Below are positions 22,233-30,568 of a stretch of 35,819 nt of DNA, one piece after another; position 1 is the first letter of the stretch; each line of letters opens with the position of its first letter. Position numbers and translations under genes: made by a program. The DNA lies in NCBI GenBank assembly GCA_949292385.1, contig CASEZC010000026.1, positions 1 to 35,819 on the forward strand, read 5' to 3'. The notes under the pieces are model-generated. The model was not told the origin of the DNA. It worked only from the letters and a program-made list of their open reading frames with translations, and did not search any database. The DNA is from an uncultured Pseudomonadota bacterium. GTDB lineage: Bacteria; Pseudomonadota; Alphaproteobacteria; Rs-D84.

Positions 22233-23297
22233 ATGGTTATCGATCAAAAATTAAAAGACATTCAGACGCGTGCAGCAGAAATTGAGTCTCAAATGAATTC
22301 TGGGACTGTTTCTGGTATGGAATTGACCAAACTTTCAAAAGAATATTCTAGATTGTCAGAAATTCTACCGTTGATAAAAGAATATTTTCAAACGAAACAA
22401 GGTATTGCTGACGCAGAAGAAATGTTACATGATGCTGAATTAAAATCAATTGCGTCGCAACAGTTATTGGAATTGAATCATGCGCTGCCAGATATAGAAA
22501 AGAAATTACAAATTGCGCTTTTACCACGAGATGAAGCTGATGATAACAGTGTAATTATGGAAATAAGAGCAGGGGTTGGTGGTGAAGAATCTGCTTTGTT
22601 TGCAGGTGATTTGTATAATCAATATAAGTCTTATGCGTTGCGTCATGGTTGGAAAGTTGAAGTAATAGAAGAAAACGCTACGTCATTGAATGGTTATAAA
22701 GAAATCATCTTTAAAATTGACGGTGTTGGTGCATATGCCAGAATGAAGTTTGAATCTGGAATTCATCGTGTTCAGCGTGTTCCTGAAACAGAAGCTGGTG
22801 GCAGAATTCATACCAGTGCCGCGTCTGTTGCTGTTATGCCAGAAGCGAAAGATATAGACGTTGTTATAGATGATAAAGATATAAGAATTGATATATTCCG
22901 TGCGTCTGGGGCAGGTGGTCAGCATGTTAACAAGACTGATAGTGCGATAAGAATTACGCACTTTCCAACGGGGATAGTTGTTACTTGTCAAAACGAACGC
23001 AGTCAGTTGCAGAATAAAATCTCGGCTATGTCAGTGTTGCGTTCAAAAATATATGAAAAGCAAAGACAAGAACAGATGAATGCAAGTAATGCTTCTAGAA
23101 AAAGTATGGTTGGGTCGGGTGATAGAAGTGAAAAAATTAGAACCTATAATTTCCCAGAACAACGCGTTACAGACCATAGAATAAAACTGACTTTATATAA
23201 ATTAGACGATATTCTTGCGGGGGGCGAGGCGTTAGATGAAATGATAGATGCTTTAATCGCAGCAGATCAATTAGAGCAACTTGCAAATATTGAATAA
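22233..23297 (+). CDS. prfA: Peptide chain release factor 1
   Basis: A 354-residue release factor reading UAA and UAG. The stop-codon recognition tripeptide PxT appears as PET in HRVQRVPETEAGGRIHTS, and the peptidyl-tRNA hydrolysis motif as GAGGQHVNKTDSAIRITH. Length and the C-terminal ERSQLQNKISAM and FPEQRVTDHRI segments are typical. It follows hisS by a single base. The methyltransferase gene prmC, often downstream of prfA, is not here; a terminator follows immediately. Confidence 0.96.
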   Translation: MVIDQKLKDIQTRAAEIESQMNSGTVSGMELTKLSKEYSRLSEILPLIKEYFQTKQGIADAEEMLHDAELKSIASQQLLELNHALPDIEKKLQIALLPRDEADDNSVIMEIRAGVGGEESALFAGDLYNQYKSYALRHGWKVEVIEENATSLNGYKEIIFKIDGVGAYARMKFESGIHRVQRVPETEAGGRIHTSAASVAVMPEAKDIDVVIDDKDIRIDIFRASGAGGQHVNKTDSAIRITHFPTGIVVTCQNERSQLQNKISAMSVLRSKIYEKQRQEQMNASNASRKSMVGSGDRSEKIRTYNFPEQRVTDHRIKLTLYKLDDILAGGEALDEMIDALIAADQLEQLANIE

Positions 23298-23327
23298 AAA
23301 AAGCCTCTTTAAAAGAGGCTTTTTTAT
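23294..23327. terminator. Bidirectional terminator prfA / fabG-like gene
   Basis: AGCCTCT (23302-23308) / AGAGGCT (23314-23320) with A run left and T run right; convergent genes. Confidence 0.85.
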
Positions 23328-23329
23328 TT

Positions 23330-24098
23330 TTATCTTAGAAGACCACCGTTTACGTTTATTATTTGACCGTTTATATACGCAGATTTTTTGCTGGCTAAAT
23401 ATGCTACAAGACTTGCTATTTCATCGGGTTTACCAAATCGGCGCATAGGAATTTGTTTTTTTATATCTTTAATATATTCGTTTGGTATTATTTTTATTGC
23501 TTCTGTTTCTATTAAACCAGGTGCAATGCAGTTTACGGTTATTCCACGTCTGCCGTATTCTGTTGCAACGGCTTTAGATGCCGAGGATAACGCGCCTTTG
23601 CTGGCAGAATACGCACTTAATCCTGCGTCTCCAGCGTTCCCCGCTATAGAAGTTATATTTATAATGCGACCGAATTTGTTTTTTAGCATGTATGGCAGCG
23701 TTTGTTGCATCAATCGGTATGGTGCAATAAAGTTTATCTGCATGATTTTTGCCAAAAATTTGTCGTCGGTCTTTAAAAACAGTTTGCCTTCAATAAGAGC
23801 AGCGTTGTTTACTAATATGTCTATTCTGTTGAATATATTGACGGCATGCTTTACTAAGGTTTCTTCTGCTTCTATTGCTGTTAAATCTAATGGTAGAAAA
23901 GTTATTCTTTTTTTTGTTTTGTTAGTGCCATCGTCAGCTTCACAAAGTTTAGCGGATAAATTTTCTAGCTTTTTTATATCGCGTCCCGTTTAAAACTAAA
24001 TTTGCGCCAGCTTTATAAAGTTCTGTTGTAATTGCAGAACCTATACCGCCTGTGACACCAGTAATTATGGCGGTTTTACCGTTTAAATTATATTCCAT
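23330..24098 (-). pseudogene. FabG-like short-chain dehydrogenase, interrupted by a single-base frameshift
   Basis: The intact reading would be a 255-residue SDR. The 5' part (from the ATG at 24098) reads MEYNLNGKTAIITG, the cofactor loop GVTGGIGSA, then ANLVLNG and goes out of frame, stopping at the TAA 15 codons later. One frame over, DIKKLENLSAKL continues without stops through DILVNNAALIEG, NITSIAGNAG, the catalytic SAYSASKGAL, VNCIAPG and the C-terminus GQIINVNGGLLR. The total of 769 nt is 256 codons plus one base: a CCC at 23985-23987 (GGG on the coding strand) where CC would keep the frame. All catalytic residues are intact, so this is a very young mutation, an assembly error or a phase-variable/recoded site. 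In life it would be an NADPH-dependent 3-oxoacyl-ACP reductase or related enzyme. Confidence 0.85.
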
Positions 24099-24179
24099 TA
24101 TAAAAACTCTTTTGTTTTATTTGTGTTCGGTGAATCCTATCACGTTTTTAAAAAATTGCTAGTTTTTTAGTGTTTTTTA

Positions 24180-24208
24180 TTGTTTATAAGCCTATTTTTT
24201 ATTATTAT
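24180..24208 (+). promoter_or_regulatory. Promoter of aroK
   Basis: TTGTTT (24180-24185), a 17-nt spacer and TATTAT (24203-24208), 9 nt before the ATG at 24218; a very short or absent leader. Confidence 0.5.
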
Positions 24209-24217
24209 TAAGAGGAT

Positions 24218-24781
24218 ATGAAAGAACGAACTTTGATTTTTGATTTAAACAAGCCGATTGTTATGGTTGGCTTGATGGGGGCAGGTAAAACAAGTGTTGG
24301 ACGTGCGTTGGCGCGTCGTCTTGGAATACCATTTGTTGATTCTGATAAAGAAATTGAATCAGCGGCAGGTTGTAGTGTTGTTGATATTTTTTCTATGTAT
24401 GGTGAAAAAGAGTTTCGTCGCGTAGAAGAAAAAGTTATAGAAAGATTGCTAGATACACCACCAGCTTTGAAAGTTATATCTACAGGGGAAGGTGCTTTTA
24501 TAACACCTGCGGTCAGGGAAATGGTGCTAAAAAGAGCGTTAACAATTTGGTTAAGGGCAGACTTGGAACTCCTTGTAAAGAGAACGAATTTTAGAAACAC
24601 ACGACCACAACTTTTGCATGCTGACAGCAGAAAAATATTGGCCCAATTGATAGATGAAAGGTATGATATTTATGCTTTGGCTGATATAACTGTCGAGACA
24701 AAAGACGAAAGTTTAAGAAAAACTTTAGAGAAGGTTTTGGACGCTATAAAAACTTATACAGAAGGAAAGAATAATGGGTGA
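24218..24781 (+). CDS. aroK: Shikimate kinase
   Basis: A 187-residue P-loop kinase phosphorylating shikimate in aromatic amino acid synthesis. Walker A GLMGAGKTSVG is at about residue 18-28, the shikimate/Mg motif DSDKEIE follows, then GEKEFRRVEE with the substrate-binding arginine, the lid arginine in TRPQLL and the adenine-binding segment DERYDIYALADI. The usual GGG shikimate-binding motif reads GEG here (STGEGAF), an odd substitution of glutamate in the substrate pocket. In many alphaproteobacteria aroB follows; here mscL does, overlapping by 8 nt. Confidence 0.88.
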   Translation: MKERTLIFDLNKPIVMVGLMGAGKTSVGRALARRLGIPFVDSDKEIESAAGCSVVDIFSMYGEKEFRRVEEKVIERLLDTPPALKVISTGEGAFITPAVREMVLKRALTIWLRADLELLVKRTNFRNTRPQLLHADSRKILAQLIDERYDIYALADITVETKDESLRKTLEKVLDAIKTYTEGKNNG

Positions 24782-25322
24782 TAGTCGCAAATTTTTTAAA
24801 GAGTTTCGCGCTTTTGTGGAACGCGGAAGTGCAATTGATATGGCTGTTGGTATAATTGTCGGCAGTGTGATGACTGGACTGGTTAATTCTTTGGTTAAAG
24901 ATATTATTTTGCCACCGATAGGGTTTATATTGGGGAATATTGATTTTTCTCAGTTTTTTATAGTTTTGTCTGGTGGACAGCCGGGTGTGCATTATAATAC
25001 TGTCGCGGAAGCGCAGGCAGCTGGGGCTTCTACTATGAATATAGGTGTTTTCCTTAATTCTGTTGTAAGTTTTCTTATAACAATGTTTGCGCTATTTCTA
25101 TTTGTCCGTATGATGAATAAAATAAGGGCAAAAAGCGCCATAACGACAAGAGTATGTCCGTATTGTAAGACTAATATAAATGCCGAGGCTTCCAAGTGCC
25201 CTAATTGTTGTTCGGTTGTTGTTCCTGAAAAAATAGTTCCACAACAACCAAGTGATCTGGAAAAACATATAAAAAAGATGACTAAAATAGCGAAAAATAA
25301 AATTAAAAAAATAAAAAAATAA
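24774..25322 (+). CDS. mscL: Large-conductance mechanosensitive channel with zinc-ribbon tail
   Basis: A 182-residue inner-membrane channel that opens on osmotic downshock. The N-terminus FFKEFRAFVERGSAIDMAVGIIVGSVMTGLVNSLVKDIILPPIG contains the amphipathic helix and pore helix TM1; TM2 is GVFLNSVVSFLITMFALFLFV followed by the RMMNKIR junction. After TM2 comes CPYCKTNINAEASKCPNC, a two-CxxC zinc ribbon, and a lysine-rich tail (KIKKIKK). Residues GQPGVHYNT form the periplasmic loop. The ATG lies inside the last codons of aroK, which means translational coupling. Confidence 0.92.
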   Translation: MGDSRKFFKEFRAFVERGSAIDMAVGIIVGSVMTGLVNSLVKDIILPPIGFILGNIDFSQFFIVLSGGQPGVHYNTVAEAQAAGASTMNIGVFLNSVVSFLITMFALFLFVRMMNKIRAKSAITTRVCPYCKTNINAEASKCPNCCSVVVPEKIVPQQPSDLEKHIKKMTKIAKNKIKKIKK

Positions 25323-25364
25323 CAAATAGTTAACTTTCTAACTTAAATTTATTAATAAATATAG

Positions 25365-25394
25365 AAAAGCAGGGCGTTCGACCTGCTTTTTTTT
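25365..25394 (+). terminator. Terminator of mscL
   Basis: AAAAGCAGG (25365-25373) / CCTGCTTTT (25382-25390), 8-nt loop, then further T. Confidence 0.85.
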
Positions 25395-26494
25395 GTTTGA
25401 TTTAATGTTTGTGGAGCGGTGTTATGTGGCGATTTATTGAATGAGAATTTGTGTCTCTTGTGCTTGTCAGGAGGTGGAGATGGGGTGGCGATTTGTTTAT
25501 CTTTGCTTTATTTTGTGGTGTTTTTATGAATTGAAGTACGTCTATTGTAATAAGTTGGGTTCGTTTTTGTGGTGGTTAGAATGAGAAGTGGGGCAAATTT
25601 GGTTGTTTGTATGGTTTTGGGGAATTTGGAGAGTTTTTGTTTGGCGGTTACTCGTTATCTAATTTTTTTAGTTTTTTAGAGAATGAGACGGTCGCTTTTA
25701 TTTTCTGTAAAAGTAGTTGTGGTTTTTTGTTTGGCACACGGGTTTGTTAGAAGTAGTAATATTTGTGATTGGTGTTGAGATTGGAGCTTTTTTAGACCGG
25801 ATAAAATGTATGTAGGGCAACGATATACAAAAGGCGTATAATGTATATTATGTATAGTTTGGTGTTGTGTGAGGGGTGTTTTGTTTGTATTTTTTATATT
25901 ATTGCGCTATTTGATTTTGTGTGTGCAATAATGCTTTTTTTGTATAAAAAATTTGATTTTTTTATTGATAAATATTATTTAATAATAAAAATATTTTTTT
26001 GTTTTTAGAAATATATTTTACTTTAATTTATTGTTTGAGTGCTTTTTTGAAATCATGTCTTTGAATATTGTTGTTTTATGTGTCTGGTAAATCTTCTTGG
26101 TGTGTAAAAAAAATGGAAATAAGCGCCCTGTCGGATTCTTGTGTTTTGTCGTATCGCAGAAAGCTTATAAAATGTATATTTTGGGCGTTTTTTGATGCTT
26201 TTTGCTGAAAAATGGCGGGTTTCTGCGGTTTTTGGCTTGGTCGTTTTGTAAATTAATAAAAAACTTTAATTTTATTACTGTATTTATATGTTTTTTGTAA
26301 TTTTTTTTATGAAAGTTTTGTGTTTATGTTTGTTTTGGTGTTGAGTCTTATATAACTTATTTTTTGCTTTCGAAAAAGTATTTTTTGTTATGATTTTACT
26401 TTATTTATTTGTTGTTATATAGTGCTTTTTGTCTGTGATTGTTTTTTTTTGTGTGTTTCCTGGGCGCGCTTTTCAGCGTTTTTGATAAATATAT
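25395..26494 (+). other. Gene-free 1.1-kb stretch with extreme T/G bias
   Basis: No coding region, tRNA or recognised RNA was found on either strand. The + strand is strikingly rich in T and G and poor in C; for example 25501-25560 has 30 T, 14 G, 12 A and only 4 C. An A/T block lies at about 25925-26035. A promoter-like GTATAATGTATATTATG (around 25840) and a distant GCGCCC/GGGCG pair (26125-26195) are visible but not convincing. It may be a decayed gene, unconstrained leading-strand DNA, or an unrecognised RNA. Confidence 0.6.
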
Positions 26495-26523
26495 TTGATT
26501 TCATTTGTTTTATTGTTTACATT
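26495..26523 (+). promoter_or_regulatory. Promoter of tlyA
   Basis: TTGATT (26495-26500), a 17-nt spacer and TACATT (26518-26523), 10 nt before the ATG at 26534, so the leader is at most a few nucleotides. Confidence 0.5.
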
Positions 26524-26533
26524 TGTATTTGTT

Positions 26534-27247
26534 ATGAGGCTTGATCAGTATTTGGTTTTGATGAAACTTTATCCTACGCGCGCAAAAGCGGTGGCTGCTA
26601 TTAAGTCTGGCTTAGTTTTTGTAAATGATAAGGTTGCGGACAAACCAAGTATGAGTGTTTCAGATTCTGATGTTGTTTCTGGAAAAGAATTACCGTATGT
26701 TTCTGGACGTGGCAGTTTGAAATTATTAAAAGCTTTAGATTTTTTTAATGTTAATCCGGCGGGCTATGTTTGTTTGGATGTTGGGGCCAGTACGGGTGGC
26801 TTTACAGAAGTTTTATTAAATTGTGGTGCAAAACGAGTTTTTGCAGTAGATGTTGGCTCTGATCAATTGGTTCAAAATTTAAAAGATGATAGCAGGGTTG
26901 TTTCTCTTGAAAAAACTGATATAAGGTCTTTGAAGCCGATAGAAAAGGTTGATTTGATTGTCATAGATGTTTCTTTTATATCTTTGACTAATATTATAGA
27001 ATTCTTGCCCCAGTGGGGGGCTGATAAAATAATTGCGCTGATAAAGCCACAATTCGAAGTTTCTAGACAGGTTGCCGCCAAGTATAATGGGGTTATAAAA
27101 TCTGATTTGGAACGTGAAAACGCCGTAAATAAAGTTAAAGATTATTTTGAACGTTACGGGTTTAAAAGTCGCGGTGTTATAGAATCTCCAATTCATGGTG
27201 GCAGCGGTAATATAGAATACCTGATATTAGTTACCAAAGATTTATAA
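26534..27247 (+). CDS. tlyA: TlyA-family rRNA 2'-O-methyltransferase (hemolysin A homologue)
   Basis: A 237-residue protein with an N-terminal S4 RNA-binding domain (MRLDQYLVLMKLYPTRAKA, SGLVFVNDKVADKP) and a FtsJ-type SAM methyltransferase domain (CLDVGASTGGFTEVLL, FAVDVGSDQL, DLIVIDVSFISL, ALIKPQFEV, and a final IHGGSGNIEYLIL). TlyA 2'-O-methylates cytidines of 16S and 23S rRNA; older annotations call it hemolysin A. The start at 26534 is used because the preceding 13 codons are non-conserved and contain the promoter. Monocistronic, with no clear terminator before leuS. Confidence 0.9.
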   Translation: MRLDQYLVLMKLYPTRAKAVAAIKSGLVFVNDKVADKPSMSVSDSDVVSGKELPYVSGRGSLKLLKALDFFNVNPAGYVCLDVGASTGGFTEVLLNCGAKRVFAVDVGSDQLVQNLKDDSRVVSLEKTDIRSLKPIEKVDLIVIDVSFISLTNIIEFLPQWGADKIIALIKPQFEVSRQVAAKYNGVIKSDLERENAVNKVKDYFERYGFKSRGVIESPIHGGSGNIEYLILVTKDL

Positions 27248-27279
27248 AATAAATTGTGGTGTTTTCCCTTTTAAAAGTC

Positions 27280-27306
27280 TTGAATTTATGCGCTTTTACG
27301 TATAAT
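27280..27306 (+). promoter_or_regulatory. Probable leuS promoter
   Basis: TATAAT (27301-27306) with TTGAAT (27280-27285) at a short 15-nt spacing; AGGA lies before the ATG at 27345. Confidence 0.4.
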
Positions 27307-27344
27307 ATTCGTTTGTTTATTATTAAAAAAACAGGATAATAAAA

Positions 27345-29741
27345 ATGGCAGAAGATACAAATAAAATCAAAGAACGTGAAGCCAAATGGCAAAAACGTTG
27401 GAAAGAAGACGCTGTCTTTACACCAAAAAATGACGGAAATAAAAAGCCTTTTTATATGTTGGCGGAATTCCCCTTCCCGTCTGGTACCGGTTTACATGGT
27501 GGGCATATGTTGAATTATACGGGCTGTGATGTTATGGCGCGTTTTCGTCGTATGCAGGGCTATGATGTTTTGTATCCATTAGGTTTTGATTCTTTGGGTA
27601 TTTCTGCTGAAGTTTACGCAACAAAAATTGGCAAGCACCCTTCTGTTGTCGTTAAAGACTTGGTTCAGAAGTTTACAAAAAATATGTTGGAAATGGGGTG
27701 GTCTATTGATTTGAACTCTCAGGTTGCAACGTCTGATCCGGAATTTATTAAGTGGACACAGTGGATGTTTATTCAATTCTTTAATGCTGGTTTGGCATAT
27801 AAGTCTATGTTGCCTATGAACTGGTGTCCTCATTGTCGCACTACCCTGACGAATGAAGAGCTAGAAGATGGTAAATGCAATCGTTGTCATGGCGAAGTCG
27901 AAATTCGAGAAAAAATGCAGTGGAATCTAGCGATTACTAAATACGCGCAGCGTTTGCTGGATGATTTAGCTTTGGTCGATTATCCTGAACGCGTAAAACG
28001 CGACCAAACAAACTGGATTGGTAAGTCGACTGGTGCAGATGTGGACTTTATGGTTGGTGACGATAAAATGACCGTTTATACAACGCGCCCAGATACTATT
28101 TTTGGAGTTACTTTCTGTGCGATTGCACCAGAACATAAATTATTAGCTAAATGGTTGGAAGAAGGTAAAATTCAAAATGCAGATGCTGTTCGTGAATATA
28201 TTAAAGAATCTGCTGCAAAATCAGAATTTGACCGTACAGACGTTACAAAAGAAAAAACGGGGGTAAAACTGGAAGGTATAATGGCGAAAAATCCTTATAC
28301 TGGTGATGAAATTCCTGTTTTTGTTGCGGACTATGTATTGGTAAATTATGCACATGGTACAATTATGGCGGTGCCTGCACATGATGGACGTGACTGGGAT
28401 TTTGCGAAAAAATTTGGATTAAAAATAATACCTGTTATCGCAGGTGGTGAAACAGATAAAGTTTGGGAAGGTGATGGCGAACATATAAATTCCGGCTTTA
28501 TGAATGGTATGAACAAAGCAGATGCGATTGCAGCGGCAATTAAAGTTGGTGAAGAAAAAGGATTCGCAAGACCGAAAACTCGTTTTAAAATGAGTGACTG
28601 GGGCTTTTCTCGCCAGATGTATTGGGGTGAACCTATTCCGCTTGTGTATTGTGAAAAGTGTGGTTGGGTACCCGTTCCAGAATCTGAACTGCCTTTGATG
28701 CAACCTTATATGGAAGATTATAAGCCAACCGAAGACGGTGAAAGCCCGCTTGCACGTGCAACGGATTGGGTTAATACCACCTGCCCTAAGTGTGGGGGAC
28801 ATGCAAAAAGAGAAACTGATACTATGCCACAATGGGCCGGTTCTTCTTGGTATTATATGCGCTATTTAGATCCACGTAATGATAAAGAATTTTGCGCTAA
28901 GAGCCAGCAAGAAAAATGGATGCCGGTTGACCACTATAACGGTGGAAATGAGCATAATACCCGCCATTTAATTTATTCTCGATTCTGGCATAAGGCGCTG
29001 TTTGATTTAGGGCTTGTCACTACACCAGAACCGTATAAGAAAAGAACAACGAATGGTTTGTTAATGGGATCGGATGGAAAGAAGATGTCTAAATCTTCTG
29101 GTAACGGCTTCCAAGTAGACGAAATGGTCGCTGCTGTTGGCGCAGACGCTGCACGTGTAACAGTGTTGTCTTTGGGGCCATGGGATTCTAATGTTAACTG
29201 GTCCGAAGGTGCGTTGGCAGGTGTTCAGCGTTTCTTGAAACGTGTTGAAAATATGTCTGATAATCTGACTGATGAAGCGTTAGACGCGGAACAGGAAAGA
29301 TTAGTTAATCAATTAATCGCAGATATGACAGAAAGATTGGAAAATATGCGTTTCAATACTTCTATTTCTGCAATGATGGAATATATGAATGCGTTTGGCA
29401 ATAAGATGCCTAGGGCTGCCTATGAAGTCCTGCTTCAAATGTTAAACCCATTTGCACCTCATTTGACAGAAGAAATGTGGGAAAAATTAGGTCATGCCGA
29501 TATGTTGGTATTTCAGAAATGGCCTGAATATGATGAAGCAAAACTTCAGAAGTCCACAGTCACTATGGTTGTTGCTGTAAATGGAAAGCGTGCAAATGAT
29601 TTTGAGGTTCCTGTTAATATTTCAGAAGAAGAATTAGTAGAAACTGCAAAAAAAATTGCTGCAAAACGTTTAGAAGGTGCGGAAATAGTTAAAACTATTG
29701 TTGTGCCGAACAGAATGGTAAACTTTGTGGTAAAAAAGTAA
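27345..29741 (+). CDS. leuS: Leucyl-tRNA synthetase, unusual core motifs
   Basis: A 798-residue class I synthetase, shorter than the usual 860. HIGH is HGGH in FPFPSGTGLHGGHMLNY, KMSKS is GKKMSKSSGN. The editing domain is present with TTRPDTIFG and GTIMAVPAHDGRDWDFA, and zinc-binding pairs occur at CPHC/CNRC and CEKC/CPKC. The Leu-specific stretch reads VDHYNGGNEHNTRHLIYSR, where common bacterial enzymes have DxYxGGxEHAxLHLLYxR. The C-terminal tRNA-binding domain (VAVNGKRANDFEV) is complete. These departures suggest a divergent or transferred lineage of LeuRS. Ribosome binding site AGGA; ends at a bidirectional terminator. Confidence 0.95.
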   Translation: MAEDTNKIKEREAKWQKRWKEDAVFTPKNDGNKKPFYMLAEFPFPSGTGLHGGHMLNYTGCDVMARFRRMQGYDVLYPLGFDSLGISAEVYATKIGKHPSVVVKDLVQKFTKNMLEMGWSIDLNSQVATSDPEFIKWTQWMFIQFFNAGLAYKSMLPMNWCPHCRTTLTNEELEDGKCNRCHGEVEIREKMQWNLAITKYAQRLLDDLALVDYPERVKRDQTNWIGKSTGADVDFMVGDDKMTVYTTRPDTIFGVTFCAIAPEHKLLAKWLEEGKIQNADAVREYIKESAAKSEFDRTDVTKEKTGVKLEGIMAKNPYTGDEIPVFVADYVLVNYAHGTIMAVPAHDGRDWDFAKKFGLKIIPVIAGGETDKVWEGDGEHINSGFMNGMNKADAIAAAIKVGEEKGFARPKTRFKMSDWGFSRQMYWGEPIPLVYCEKCGWVPVPESELPLMQPYMEDYKPTEDGESPLARATDWVNTTCPKCGGHAKRETDTMPQWAGSSWYYMRYLDPRNDKEFCAKSQQEKWMPVDHYNGGNEHNTRHLIYSRFWHKALFDLGLVTTPEPYKKRTTNGLLMGSDGKKMSKSSGNGFQVDEMVAAVGADAARVTVLSLGPWDSNVNWSEGALAGVQRFLKRVENMSDNLTDEALDAEQERLVNQLIADMTERLENMRFNTSISAMMEYMNAFGNKMPRAAYEVLLQMLNPFAPHLTEEMWEKLGHADMLVFQKWPEYDEAKLQKSTVTMVVAVNGKRANDFEVPVNISEEELVETAKKIAAKRLEGAEIVKTIVVPNRMVNFVVKK

Positions 29742-29742
29742 T

Positions 29743-29772
29743 AAAAACGCCCTTTTGTGGGCGTTTTTTTAT
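29743..29772. terminator. Bidirectional terminator leuS / rpiB
   Basis: ACGCCC (29747-29752) / GGGCGT (29759-29764), flanked by A and T runs; convergent genes. Confidence 0.85.
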
Positions 29773-30218
29773 TATGATATTTTTTCAATTCTTCTTATAC
29801 GTCTTTCTATCGCATCAAATGGGCTTTCTAGAAATGTTTGTGCGCAAATAAATGCCATTTCTATATCTATGTCATCTGCCGCTAATGCTAATACGTTTAT
29901 ATCATCGTGAAATCTGTCATCACGTGCCTGTTCTGGTCTTTCGCAACGTGATGCGCGAATGTGACGGTATCTATTTGCTGCTATCTCCATTCCGGCACCT
30001 GTTCCACAAATTAATATTCCGCGAGACTTAGAGTCAGGTTCCATTGCTTCTGCTAAGTTTTTAGCGATGTCTGGGAAATCAACAGACTTATTAGGGTCGT
30101 CTACACCAAGATTTACAACCGTATAGCCTGCAGCTGTTAACATTTCTATTATGTATAATTTTAGCCCTACTCCGCGGTGGTCTGAAGCTATGTAAACTTT
30201 AGATACTGTTTTATTCAC
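29772..30218 (-). CDS. rpiB: Ribose-5-phosphate isomerase B
   Basis: A 148-residue sugar-phosphate isomerase of the RpiB/LacAB family. Motifs: YIASDHRGVGLK (catalytic Asp-His region), GILICGTGAGMEIAANRY with the catalytic cysteine in CGTG, HIRASRC and NVLALAADDI. It interconverts ribose-5-phosphate and ribulose-5-phosphate, next to tkt in the pentose-phosphate pathway. Its start overlaps the bactofilin stop by 8 nt on the minus strand, making it the last gene of the shape operon. RPEQARDD is a slightly unusual loop, but the family is clear. Confidence 0.9.
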   Translation of the reverse strand: MNKTVSKVYIASDHRGVGLKLYIIEMLTAAGYTVVNLGVDDPNKSVDFPDIAKNLAEAMEPDSKSRGILICGTGAGMEIAANRYRHIRASRCERPEQARDDRFHDDINVLALAADDIDIEMAFICAQTFLESPFDAIERRIRRIEKIS

Positions 30219-30564
30219 TTTTTTTGTCCTTTCTTTTTGCCAGTTTGCATTCTAAACCTGTGTTGCCTGTTATATTAAGTGTGTAATATGATAAAACACC
30301 TGTCATCTGAGCATTACTGAATACATTTGCTACGTTTACAGTTGCAGGACCTTCAAGTGTTCCGTGTAAGAACAGATTTTTTGCATGAATTTTTCCGACT
30401 ACTTTACCACCACGTCCAATTACAATTGTTTCTGCAATTACGTTGCCTATGACGCGACCGTGTATTTGAACGGTATGATCTGTTTTTATGTCGCCGGTAA
30501 GCTTGCACCCTGCCCCTATTATAGTCGGTGATGTTTTTTCTTTTGCGTTTGTAAATGCTAGCAT
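30211..30564 (-). CDS. Bactofilin
   Basis: A 117-residue protein with the bactofilin (DUF583) beta-helix core, about residues 13-100: TIIGAGCKLTGDIKTDHTVQ, IHGRVIGNVIAETIVIGRGG, VVGKIHAKNLFLHGTLEGPA. Flanking tails are short and basic. Bactofilins polymerise without nucleotide into membrane-linked filaments that localise cell-wall enzymes. The gene is placed 4 nt downstream of an M23 peptidase gene, as in known shape modules such as CcmA/Csd1 of Helicobacter. It overlaps rpiB by 8 nt. Confidence 0.92.
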   Translation of the reverse strand: MLAFTNAKEKTSPTIIGAGCKLTGDIKTDHTVQIHGRVIGNVIAETIVIGRGGKVVGKIHAKNLFLHGTLEGPATVNVANVFSNAQMTGVLSYYTLNITGNTGLECKLAKRKDKKSE

Positions 30565-30568
30565 TTTA

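Noticed and set aside
25395-26494. Replication origin
   Set aside because: An A/T-rich block and strong skew are present, but I see no DnaA boxes (TTATCCACA type) and no origin-linked genes, and the T/G bias does not clearly switch strands here.
26495-26533. Upstream start of tlyA
   Set aside because: These 13 codons hold the promoter hexamers and the S4 domain begins at the ATG at 26534.
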